From Pseudomonadota bacterium (GTDB lineage: Bacteria; Pseudomonadota; Gammaproteobacteria; Xanthomonadales; Xanthomonadaceae): 5,217 bases of DNA. Shown one piece after another: positions 1 to 4,196 of the stretch. The DNA is taken from contig JAEWBY010000001.1 in the NCBI GenBank assembly GCA_023390905.1, positions 1-5,217 on the forward strand, read 5' to 3'. Numbering within the stretch: the stretch's first letter is position 1; the number at the start of each line of letters is the position of its first letter. The position numbers and the translations under genes are program-made. Under the pieces are notes generated by a model. It made no database searches. It was not told where the DNA came from and worked only from the letters and a program-made list of their open reading frames with translations.

Positions 1-98
1 TGCGCCGGACCTTCGACTTCGCGCCTGCGACCGTCGCTCGCGAGGCTTGTGCTGGCCCGCGCCTCGTCGGATCACGCAATCATCATCGTGGTGTGGAT

Positions 99-124
99 GC
101 GATGCGAACGATCGTTCACATCGC
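99..124. repeat. 26-bp near-perfect palindrome just past the PilZ gene
   Basis: The left arm GCGATGCGAACGA is the reverse complement of the right arm TCGTTCACATCGC apart from one C/A mismatch (105 against 118). There is no central spacer, so the DNA is a true dyad of 12 matched pairs out of 13. It begins five bases past the PilZ stop codon on the minus strand. As RNA it could fold as a hairpin with a GATC-type loop and act as a transcript end. The minus strand beyond it is not T-rich, so it is not a canonical intrinsic terminator. A dimeric protein binding site is the alternative. Confidence 0.55.
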
Positions 125-129
125 GCGCG

Positions 130-372
130 CTATTGCACGAAGGCGAGGCCGACGCGCTTGTCACTGCGCCAAACGGTACGACAATTCCGCACGAAATCGT
201 CGCACGCGATCGAGAGCGTGAGCGATTGCGGCAACATGACAGGAGCGTCGAGGTCGATCGCCGCGCCGCCCGCCGACATGTTTCGCACCGTGCAGGGGAC
301 GCCGCCGCTGTCGAAGGTGATCGCTCCCCCCTTGAAGACACGGTGACGTTGCGCTGTACGCTTCTCGATCAT
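130..372 (-). CDS. Small single-domain PilZ protein
   Basis: An 80-residue protein that is essentially one PilZ domain. PilZ domains are the common bacterial receptors for the second messenger cyclic di-GMP. Both signature elements are visible: an RxxxR stretch at residues 5-9 (RTAQR, followed by H-R-V) and N-x-S-x-x-G at residues 31-36 (NMSAGG). The rest reads as the expected beta strands, ending in V-x-W-x-x-x-x-R-V-G-L-x-F, typical of the C-terminal PilZ strand. There is no signal peptide, membrane segment or output domain, so it probably acts in the cytoplasm as a ligand-binding adaptor, with an unknown partner. I start it at the ATG giving M-I-E-K-R, because short rhizobial PilZ proteins usually begin this close to the RxxxR motif. 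An in-frame TTG at 435 would add 21 unconvincing residues and overlaps the likely promoter. It stands alone, 235 bases downstream of the thioesterase gene on the same strand. Binding of c-di-GMP is inferred from motifs only. Confidence 0.85.
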   Translation of the reverse strand: MIEKRTAQRHRVFKGGAITFDSGGVPCTVRNMSAGGAAIDLDAPVMLPQSLTLSIACDDFVRNCRTVWRSDKRVGLAFVQ

Positions 373-405
373 CGGCGTCGATCCATCATGATGCTCGATG
401 AGTAG

Positions 406-435
406 TGCATAGAAATTACGTTGAACTAAACTCAA
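406..435 (-). promoter_or_regulatory. Candidate sigma-70 promoter for the PilZ gene
   Basis: On the minus strand TTGAGT (435 to 430) and TATGCA (411 to 406) are separated by 18 bases in a locally AT-rich stretch. Transcription would begin near 400, giving a leader of roughly 28 bases before the ATG at 372. The -10 match is moderate, so this is a plausible promoter rather than a certain one. Confidence 0.35.
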
Positions 436-474
436 TACTGGCGCTACTTGGATGGCGTTTCAGACTTCGTTTAC

Positions 475-507
475 GACGTTCGCGCGGAGAGCCTCTCCGC
501 CGACGTC
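475..507. repeat. Nested inverted repeat in the thioesterase-PilZ spacer
   Basis: A perfect inner palindrome, GCGGAGAG-C-CTCTCCGC (484-500), is flanked by outer arms GACGT (475-479) and ACGTC (503-507), with unequal gaps of four and two bases. As RNA on the minus strand it would form a strong GC hairpin about 100 bases past the thioesterase stop. No T run follows, so a classical intrinsic terminator is not supported. It could stabilise an mRNA 3' end or bind a protein. Confidence 0.5.
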
Positions 508-530
508 CCCGACAAGCTTTGTTTTATGGC

Positions 531-557
531 GCTTCGCTCCGATAACGCCGGCGAAGC
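531..557. repeat. Inverted repeat, 7-bp arms
   Basis: GCTTCGC (531-537) and GCGAAGC (551-557) are perfect reverse complements separated by 13 bases, about 50 bases beyond the thioesterase stop codon. There is no T tract on either strand. It may be a weak transcript-end hairpin for the thioesterase mRNA or simply a chance GC-rich repeat. Confidence 0.3.
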
Positions 558-607
558 TGCCGACCGAGGCGCGACGCATCGCGCTTCGGCGGCTGTCGTC
601 TTTCCGA

Positions 608-1072
608 TCACGCCGGCAGCATCGCGAACGCGCTCGACACCATCGCCACCGGCTTGTTGTCGGGCGCCGAGAGCAGCGTGACGCGGCCAAAGCTCATGGT
701 GCGCCCGAGCCGCACCACGCGCGCGTCCGCCAGCACGTCCATCGAGGCCACCGCGCGCATGAAATGCGTGGTCTGGTCGACCGTGGTCATGGGGCGATAG
801 CCACGATTGGCCGCCAGGATCGCGATCACCATCGCGGTGTCGGCGAGCGCCATCAGGGCCTGGCCGCAGACCACGCCGCCGTGCCGGCACAACCGCTCCG
901 AAAACGGCATGCGCAACAGCGCACCGGGCTGCCAGTCGGGCGCGTCCGCCGGCTGTGCGTGCTCGATGCGCTCGACCGCGAGGTTGAGGTCCTGGACCCA
1001 GGGCGCAAAAACCTCGCCGAGGATGCGTCGGGCGTCGGGCAGGCCGAATTCGGCCTCTGGCTGCGTCTGCAT
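608..1072 (-). CDS. PaaI-type hotdog-fold thioesterase family protein
   Basis: A 154-residue protein with the pattern of the PaaI/4HBT hotdog superfamily, whose members mostly hydrolyse acyl-CoA or aryl-CoA thioesters in the cytoplasm. The core motif is at residues 64-82: H-G-G-V-V-C-G-Q-A-L-M-A-L-A-D-T-A-M. The HGG turn and the Asp at residue 78 sit where PaaI-type enzymes place their oxyanion turn and acidic residue. A following T-V-D-Q-T-T-H-F-M-R stretch (97-106) matches the usual second strand with its conserved Thr and Phe. Length fits a single hotdog domain, usually active as a tetramer. Start choice: the ATG at 1072 has AGGAGAG about ten bases upstream. An ATG at 1093 would add seven residues but has a weaker ribosome binding site. 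The gene is divergent from the small lipoprotein gene at 1220, with no pathway genes beside it, so the substrate cannot be predicted. Confidence 0.85.
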   Translation of the reverse strand: MQTQPEAEFGLPDARRILGEVFAPWVQDLNLAVERIEHAQPADAPDWQPGALLRMPFSERLCRHGGVVCGQALMALADTAMVIAILAANRGYRPMTTVDQTTHFMRAVASMDVLADARVVRLGRTMSFGRVTLLSAPDNKPVAMVSSAFAMLPA

Positions 1073-1166
1073 TGCTGTTGCACTCTCCTGCATGTCCGGA
1101 TGTTTCGCCCCATTGTGCGCGCATCGGCGCGGCAAAGTCACCCGGTCTCGCGCCGGTCCCCTCGGC

Positions 1167-1196
1167 TTGAAAATGCCTGACTTGGCCCGATATGAT
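1167..1196 (+). promoter_or_regulatory. Candidate sigma-70 promoter for the small lipoprotein gene
   Basis: TTGAAA (1167-1172) and TATGAT (1191-1196) are separated by 18 bases. Transcription would start near 1203, directly before the GGGATGG ribosome-binding stretch and the ATG at 1220. Good matches to both hexamers, and the position immediately in front of the gene, support the call. Confidence 0.5.
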
Positions 1197-1219
1197 GCCC
1201 GCTCGGGTAGGGATGGACG

Positions 1220-1351
1220 ATGCCGCGCCGGTGTGTCCTCGTCTTCAGTATGGCCGCGCTCGGCCTTGCGCTGAGCGGGTGCACCAAATGCGGCCCGATC
1301 TGGGACGATTGGCTGCATGGGCCCAAATCGTGCCGGTCGGATCGGCTCTGA
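1220..1351 (+). CDS. Very small predicted lipoprotein (43 aa)
   Basis: A short gene encoding a lipoprotein precursor. The N-terminus has two arginines (residues 3-4), a hydrophobic stretch (residues 6-18) and a clear lipobox L-S-G-C ending at Cys21. Processing by Lgt, LspA and Lnt would leave a mature peptide of only 23 residues, with Cys at 21, 24 and 38 and a W-D-D-W element (28-31). Thr, not Asp, follows the lipidated Cys, which would favour outer-membrane sorting by the usual enterobacterial rule. That rule may not hold in this group. GGGATGG lies just upstream of the ATG and a candidate promoter sits at 1167-1196. The ORF ends at TGA, 66 bases before the next exported-protein gene, so co-transcription is possible. 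The other reading frames across this stretch look like shadows. The sequence resembles small conserved lipoproteins I associate with Bradyrhizobium, but no function is known to me. Confidence 0.7.
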   Translation: MPRRCVLVFSMAALGLALSGCTKCGPIWDDWLHGPKSCRSDRL

Positions 1352-1417
1352 GCGGGCTGTTGACAGGGAAGCCGAGGCGCGGTTGATCCGCTCCAAAGGA
1401 TGATCAAGGAGACCATG

Positions 1418-1717
1418 ATGAAGCTTTTGCGTATCGCGGCGGTGCTGCTGGCCGCGCTGGCGGGACCGGCTTACGCGCAAATGCCCAATCTGAATTTGCT
1501 GCAGGAGGCCCCGAGCAAGACTCCCGAGGAGAAGGCCGCCGAAGCTGAGCGTGACAAGGCCTACAAGGAAACGCTGAAGAAGATTCCGGATTCCAAGGCG
1601 TCCAACGATCCCTGGGGCGGCATGCGCGCCGATCCGCCGAAGCAGCCGGCGGCGCCGAAGGCATCGGCCGCAAGCAGCTCGCCGAAGAAGACCAAGAGCG
1701 GCACGGCCGCCAACTGA
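1418..1717 (+). CDS. Exported hypothetical protein, Lys/Ala/Pro-rich
   Basis: A 99-residue precursor with a textbook Sec signal peptide: M-K-L-L-R, then a hydrophobic core (residues 6-16), and A-Y-A before a predicted cleavage after residue 20. The mature part starts Q-M-P-N-L-N-L-L. It continues as a charged, probably helical segment (about 35-57, rich in Glu, Lys and Ala), then a D-P-W-G-G motif (64-68). It ends in a low-complexity Pro/Ala/Ser/Lys tail (71-99), likely disordered in the periplasm. ATGs at 1400, 1415 and 1418 are in frame. I choose 1418 because AAGGAG lies six bases upstream and the signal peptide then has a normal length. It follows the small lipoprotein gene by 66 bases on the same strand, and the two envelope proteins may share a transcript. 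The family looks familiar from Bradyrhizobium genomes, but I know no function. Confidence 0.75.
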   Translation: MKLLRIAAVLLAALAGPAYAQMPNLNLLQEAPSKTPEEKAAEAERDKAYKETLKKIPDSKASNDPWGGMRADPPKQPAAPKASAASSSPKKTKSGTAAN

Positions 1718-1810
1718 CCAAAGCTTCGTCCGGGGGCAGCACAGGCCTTCGGACAGGACTCCTCTTCGGCCGGCCCGCGCCCTACATTTGCCTCTGAGCG
1801 TAGCGCGTAA

Positions 1811-1817
1811 AGGAGGG
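1811..1817 (+). promoter_or_regulatory. Strong ribosome binding site fixing the start at 1824
   Basis: AGGAGGG, preceded by AA, lies six bases before the ATG at 1824. It is near-perfect against the anti-Shine-Dalgarno sequence. It decides between this ATG and an upstream in-frame start at 1788 that has no such site. Confidence 0.75.
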
Positions 1818-1823
1818 CAGGAC

Positions 1824-2078
1824 ATGGCCGATCGTCCGCGGGATCTCGCCGAGCGGATGGCGCGCCGGCGCAAGGCGGCCGGCAAGCCCGGCCCAACTTT
1901 CGGCGACGGCTATCTGCGCGAGACCTTCACGCTGCCGCGCGCGGCGGCGCGGGAACGGGCCCAGGCCTTCTTCGCCCGCTACCCCAAGGCCGGCTATATG
2001 AGCGCGGTCGAGACCTGGCGCGAACTGCCGGGCGGCGACATCGAATTCACCATGCGGCGGCTGCCCAGCGCGGACTGA
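1824..2078 (+). CDS. Conserved hypothetical protein, 84 aa
   Basis: An 84-residue basic protein without signal peptide or membrane segment, so probably cytoplasmic. The N-terminus (residues 1-24) is Arg/Lys-rich and likely helical. Next come a G-D-G-Y-L-R-E-T-F-T-L-P-R stretch (28-39), an Ala/Arg-rich helix (40-53) and a C-terminal strand-like part with W-R-E-L-P-G-G-D-I-E-F-T-M-R-R-L (66-80). I recognise no named domain. The start is well fixed by the AGGAGGG six bases upstream. Codon use is strongly GC-rich at third positions, as in the neighbouring genes, which supports a real gene. It converges on the minus-strand DUF6894-type gene with only 24 bases between the stops and no obvious terminator hairpin in between. 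The function is unknown. Confidence 0.75.
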   Translation: MADRPRDLAERMARRRKAAGKPGPTFGDGYLRETFTLPRAAARERAQAFFARYPKAGYMSAVETWRELPGGDIEFTMRRLPSAD

Positions 2079-2102
2079 AAGCCGGCCTGTTCGAGCTTCG
2101 TC

Positions 2103-2336
2103 CTAGTCGAGGGTTTCGGCGACGATGCGGATCCGGAAGACGGGCTCCTTGGCCTCGTCCAGCAGCTCCATGTGCCATTCGGAATTTTCCTGGAGCTTGC
2201 GCGCAATGCCGGCGGTCATGTCGGCGCAGACATTGGTCATCTCTTTCCAGGCCGAATCGCGATCGGCAAATTCCGTCGCCTGGTCGGCGCAGCCGGAATA
2301 ACGGCCATTCCGGATACGAAAGAAATAGAGCGGCAT
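2103..2336 (-). CDS. DUF6894-type small protein
   Basis: A 77-residue protein with the layout of DUF6894, a family of short alphaproteobacterial proteins abundant in Bradyrhizobium. Their first strand reads M-P-x-Y-F-F-x-I-R-x-G. Here that is residues 1-11, followed by a turn with D18 and E22-F-A-D (the usual 'G-x-E-x-x-D' region), then a long helix from A29 to about Q49. Final strands W-H-M-E-L-L-D-E (54-61) and V-F-R-I-R-I (66-71) complete the pattern. No biochemical role is established for the family as far as I know. The start is taken at the M-P-L-Y-F-F ATG (2336), where family members begin. An upstream ATG at 2378 adds 14 residues outside the family pattern. The upstream ribosome binding site is weak. 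The gene stands alone and converges on the 84-aa gene. Confidence 0.8.
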   Translation of the reverse strand: MPLYFFRIRNGRYSGCADQATEFADRDSAWKEMTNVCADMTAGIARKLQENSEWHMELLDEAKEPVFRIRIVAETLD

Positions 2337-2677
2337 GGCTGGCACCGATCGCGCGTGACGGCCTCGCCCCAAGGCCACGGGCGCGCGCAGTCCAATCCCA
2401 AACCAGCGTCAGATCAATTCCGGGCGGCTACGGGTGATGCCGCCGCTCGCAGACATGCTGATCGTGGTCATATTCCCGCGACAAGGAAAATCTTTTGGTT
2501 GACGGTAGGTTACCCCGTGGTTCTCCGACCAAGAACAGAGTTCCTGGGCTGCATCCAGTCGCGTTCTTTGCGCCGCTGGGGGAGGCGCAACGCAGACCGG
2601 ACCCGCCAGCGGCTTCCGATGCACGCGGCGGCATGTGCCTTGCTTGCCGTGATGACGGCCAACAACATGGGTCCGTC
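2337..2677. other. 341-base gap between divergent genes, no gene seen
   Basis: This lies between the start of the DUF6894-type gene (minus) and the start of the DUF2798-type gene (plus), and should contain both promoters. Long open frames cross it on both strands, but none has a ribosome binding site, family-like sequence or consistent coding character, so I treat them as spurious. A TTGACG hexamer at 2499-2504 is a good -35 candidate on the plus strand but lacks a convincing -10. Three GTTC/GAAC half-sites lie at 2520-2523, 2533-2536 and 2540-2543. Their spacing does not fit an SOS box. Confidence 0.5.
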
Positions 2678-2935
2678 ATGCTCGGCATTCCCCGCCGCTA
2701 CAGTCATTTCGTGTTCGGGATCATCCAGTCCGGACTGACCTCGCTGATCGCGGCGGGGATCGCCAGCTTGCCCGCCGGCAGCGCGACGATCTTCCTCGGC
2801 CACTGGATGGCGTCGTGGCTGATCGCCTGGGCAGCGATGCTGCCGATCGTGCTCTTGGCCGCGCCCGCGATCCGCGCCTTCGCGCTGCGCCTGACCCGGG
2901 AGGAGAGGGATCCGCGCGCCGGCAACCAGGCATGA
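2678..2935 (+). CDS. DUF2798-type two-helix membrane protein
   Basis: An 85-residue inner-membrane protein matching the DUF2798 pattern. It starts I-P-R-R-Y and has a first hydrophobic helix with the family-like F-G-x-x-x-S-G-L-x-S element (about residues 11-31). A short loop and F-L-G-H-W follow, then a second helix W-L-I-A-W-A-A-M-L-P-I-V-L-L-A-A-P (about 47-63). The C-terminus after residue 66 is basic and probably cytoplasmic (I-R-x-x-A-L-R-L). The family's function is not known to me. The ATG at 2678 puts the start right before the family motif, with only a weak ATGGG upstream as ribosome binding site. A longer version from 2495 reads through non-conserved Arg/Gly-rich sequence and is unlikely. 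It is a single gene, and its stop codon overlaps the T tract of a minus-strand terminator. Confidence 0.8.
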   Translation: MLGIPRRYSHFVFGIIQSGLTSLIAAGIASLPAGSATIFLGHWMASWLIAWAAMLPIVLLAAPAIRAFALRLTREERDPRAGNQA

Positions 2936-2967
2936 AAAAGCCCCGCCTGGGGAGAGCCAAGCGGGGC
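2935..2967 (-). terminator. Intrinsic terminator, minus strand
   Basis: On the minus strand GCCCCGC (2967-2961) pairs with GCGGGGC (2946-2940). After one mismatch, an inner TGG/CCA triple leaves a six-base loop. The stem is followed directly by five T residues (2939-2935). This is a classical Rho-independent terminator acting on leftward transcription. On the plus strand no T run follows, so it is not a good terminator for the DUF2798-type gene whose stop codon it touches. No minus-strand protein gene ends here. Confidence 0.75.
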
Positions 2968-3032
2968 GGAGAGTCGTTGGAGGCTGAGGTGCTGGGCTGC
3001 AACACCATAGCCGCATCATCCTAGCCGGCTCC
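2935..3032 (-). ncRNA. Candidate small RNA or leader transcript ending at the orphan terminator
   Basis: The terminator at 2935-2967 implies a leftward transcript, yet no minus-strand gene lies between it and the stop at 3468. Just upstream of the terminator the RNA could form a second stem, GGTGTT (3006-3001) with AGCACC (2993-2988) around a seven-base loop. A pyrimidine-rich linker carrying CCTCC follows, a sequence able to pair with Shine-Dalgarno regions. Two stem-loops, the second a terminator, are the usual build of a bacterial trans-acting small RNA. Alternatively it is a leader peptide unit: GGAG (3032-3029) stands nine bases before ATG-ATG (3019-3014). That frame begins M-M-R-L-W-C-C and runs into the terminator without a stop. 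The 5' end is not defined and I could not find a firm promoter, so the right boundary is a guess. I cannot assign it to a named RNA family. Confidence 0.4.
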
Positions 3033-3211
3033 GCTTACGGCAGCCTGACAGGCGGCAGGTTGGCGGCCCGAGGCGAGGCCGCAGACTGGCCCCGCAGCGG
3101 TCCCAATTTCGACATCCGTTCGCACAACTGCGGTCACACAGGTCGGCAAGATTCCAGACCGTTCGGTGCAGCCATGGGGGAAACGTGGCTCGCCGACGAT
3201 GGGGTGGCATC

Positions 3212-3301
3212 ATGGATAACGTAGAGCGGTCGTTCGCCGCCGCGACAGCGGCTGGCTTCGTGGTGCTGGTGATCGGCCTCGTGCTACTCGCGCTGCTGTA
3301 G
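3212..3301 (+). CDS. Very small single-helix membrane protein (29 aa)
   Basis: Encodes a 29-residue peptide: a short polar N-terminus (M-D-N-V-E-R-S) followed by an unbroken hydrophobic stretch from about residue 8 to 29 (A-A-A-T-A-A-G-F-V-V-L-V-I-G-L-V-L-L-A-L-L), then TAG. This is the composition of a one-pass inner-membrane micro-protein with an N-terminal cytoplasmic or periplasmic tip. GGGGTGG lies four bases before the ATG. An in-frame GTG at 3185, with GGGGG four bases upstream, would give a 38-residue form starting M-A-R-R-R-W-G-G-I, whose positive charges would place the N-terminus inside. The overlapping minus-strand open frame is Arg/Pro-rich and looks like a shadow. No family or function is recognised. 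Hydrophobic codons in a GC-rich genome can arise by chance, hence moderate confidence. Confidence 0.5.
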   Translation: MDNVERSFAAATAAGFVVLVIGLVLLALL

Positions 3302-3423
3302 GGCGGGCACCGCCGGCAGTCGCGTCTTGCGATGATCGCAGGTCGCGGCATGCGGGCATCTCAAAAAATGCAAAAACAACCCCTGCACAGTAGGCTGCAT
3401 AGAATTCCCATAATTTTTCAATG

Positions 3424-3453
3424 ACCTAGTTTAGGTATTCAGATACCTAAACT
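3424..3453. promoter_or_regulatory. Operator-like inverted repeat in AT-rich spacer
   Basis: AGTTTAGGTAT (3428-3438) and ATACCTAAACT (3443-3453) are perfect 11-base arms around TCAG. An extra ACCTA (3424-3428) pairs with TAGGT (3432-3436), so three half-sites ACCTA, TAGGT and ACCTA occur within 26 bases (3424-3449). The repeat is AT-rich, unlike the GC-rich chance hairpins elsewhere in the window. It starts 15 bases beyond the stop of the 55-aa gene and has no T tract on either strand. A binding site for a dimeric regulator is the best guess. A transcript-end hairpin for the minus-strand gene is the alternative. Confidence 0.5.
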
Positions 3454-3467
3454 GCCGCTGGCGGGGC

Positions 3468-3635
3468 TTAGTGGATCTTGATCTCGCCGAGCGGTAGTCG
3501 GAGCTCGCTGGCGCGCTCTTCGCGATCCTTCTTGCGGAACTCGTTTTCCTTGCGCTCGAACTTGATCAGCTCCTCACGCGCTGCCTCCAGCAGAGGATGG
3601 CGCCGGCTCGTTTCGTGGTGCTCGTTGTCCGTCAT
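3468..3635 (-). CDS. Small charged helical hypothetical protein (55 aa)
   Basis: A 55-residue protein dominated by charge: a polar N-terminus with two His (M-T-D-N-E-H-H), then a probable continuous helix or coiled-coil from about residue 14 to 44. That helix contains L-L-E-A-A-R-E-E-L-I-K-F-E-R-K-E-N-E-F-R-K-K-D-R-E-E-R. A short tail L-R-L-P-L-G-E-I-K-I-H ends it. No signal peptide or membrane segment is present, so it is cytoplasmic. The start at 3635 has GGGGA about six bases upstream. An ATG at 3701 adds 22 residues with no ribosome binding site. The gene is downstream of the 66-aa gene on the same strand, separated by 143 bases, and could be read from it or from its own promoter. No family is recognised. 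Confidence 0.65.
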   Translation of the reverse strand: MTDNEHHETSRRHPLLEAAREELIKFERKENEFRKKDREERASELRLPLGEIKIH

Positions 3636-3778
3636 GACGGTCCCCGGAATTGCGGTCTCGTCCTGGAGAAGGCCTGGGACCGCGAAAAGGTTCGGTGCCA
3701 TACGATTGCGGAATGATGACGGCGACCGCGATCAAGCGCGTCGAGCTTCGGTCGGACAAGGACGTCGGGGTTGCTCTG

Positions 3779-3979
3779 CTATTTCGGCGGTTGCAGCCCG
3801 GGGGATTTGACCCAGTCGTGCAGATGATTTGCCAACTCGGCTTGGCGCGCCTTCTTGAGCAGGGCGTCCCGTTCAGGGCCAGGCGGCAGCTTCGCAGCGT
3901 CGTCCTTGACCTGCTTGACCCAGGCGGTGAGCCGGTCCTGCAGGGTCAGCTGCTGCTTGAAACGTCGTCGCTTGAACAA
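3779..3979 (-). CDS. Small conserved hypothetical protein with TTG start (66 aa)
   Basis: A 66-residue basic, helical, cytoplasmic protein: M-F-K-R-R-R-F-K-Q, then D-R-L-T-A-W-V-K-Q-V (15-24), a central L-P-P-G-P-E-R-D-A-L-L-K-K-A-R-Q-A-E (31-48), and an ending W-V-K-S-P-G-L-Q-P-P-K (56-66). The L-P-P-G-P-E-R-D-x-L-L-x-K-A-R-Q-A and S-P-G-L-Q-P-P-K blocks look like a small family I associate with Bradyrhizobium and other Rhizobiales, of unknown function. The start matters here. No ATG lies near the conserved N-terminus, but a TTG at 3979 has AGGAG exactly six bases upstream and begins the protein at F-K-R-R-R. The next in-frame ATG is 30 codons further up, in sequence that does not look coding. 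I therefore call TTG as the start. Upstream, 309 bases separate it from divergent recA. Confidence 0.75.
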   Translation of the reverse strand: MFKRRRFKQQLTLQDRLTAWVKQVKDDAAKLPPGPERDALLKKARQAELANHLHDWVKSPGLQPPK

Positions 3980-4181
3980 AGCGCGCTCCTGTCCGCGCGA
4001 GGAAGGCGGGAGCGCGATCGGCGTTCTCGTCACCGATAATTGCCACGATCCGAGCGGTGATGGGCCCATTAGGGAGCAGCGATGGAGCGGCGTCTGTTCA
4101 CTTGTGCGCACAGGGCGGGATTGAGGGGAGGGTTGCCAACAATCCGGGACTGTCCAACGGACAGCGCCCAAATCCGCAAAA
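3980..4181. other. Spacer upstream of the recA control region, no gene seen
   Basis: Together with the recA promoter region this makes up the 309-base divergent gap between the 66-aa gene and recA. Apart from the AGGAG of the TTG-start gene (3990-3986) and a short hairpin CTGTCC-AAC-GGACAG at 4150-4164, I see no conserved element. Open frames crossing it lack ribosome binding sites or family-like sequence. The leftward promoter for the 66-aa gene should be here, but no hexamer pair stands out. Confidence 0.45.
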
Positions 4182-4196
4182 GAACATATTGCGAAC
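4182..4196 (+). promoter_or_regulatory. Alphaproteobacterial SOS box (LexA operator) of recA
   Basis: GAAC-ATATTGC-GAAC is a direct repeat with exactly seven spacer bases. On the other strand it reads GTTC-N7-GTTC, the known alphaproteobacterial LexA consensus, unlike the CTGT-N8-ACAG of Escherichia coli. It overlaps the putative -35 hexamer of recA, so LexA bound here would block RNA polymerase until RecA filaments trigger LexA self-cleavage. A further GAAC at 4200-4203 is out of register. Confidence 0.88.

Noticed and set aside
49..405. A 118-codon plus-strand frame across the PilZ gene
   Set aside because: It is antisense to the PilZ coding sequence, Arg/His-rich and low in protein-like character, with no ribosome binding site.
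452..1180. A 242-codon plus-strand frame across the thioesterase
   Set aside because: The translation is a His/Arg/Ala-rich shadow of the thioesterase. The opposite strand shows a clear hotdog motif.
608..1885. A 425-codon minus-strand open frame
   Set aside because: Only its last 154 codons look like a protein (the thioesterase). The rest is Arg/Ala/Gly-rich antisense to the lipoprotein and exported-protein genes and lacks a supported start.
2409..2471. A 20-codon minus-strand frame in the 2337-2677 gap (M-T-T-I-S-M-S-A-S-G-G-I)
   Set aside because: It reads plausibly as a peptide, but the only purine-rich stretch is too close to the ATG to act as a ribosome binding site, and nothing else supports it.
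2520..2543. GTTC/GAAC cluster considered as a second SOS box
   Set aside because: No two GTTC copies are in direct orientation with a seven-base spacer, so it does not match the alphaproteobacterial LexA consensus.
2510..3019. A 169-codon minus-strand frame running through the terminator
   Set aside because: It reads through a strong terminator and then antisense to the DUF2798-type gene. At most its first codons might be a leader peptide.
3332..3424. A 30-codon plus-strand frame in the AT-rich spacer
   Set aside because: No ribosome binding site and no protein-like features. It is more likely part of a dispersed non-coding repeat.
3650..4039. A 129-codon plus-strand frame opposite the 66-aa gene
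   Set aside because: It is antisense to the conserved L-P-P-G-P-E-R-D frame and has no start signal.
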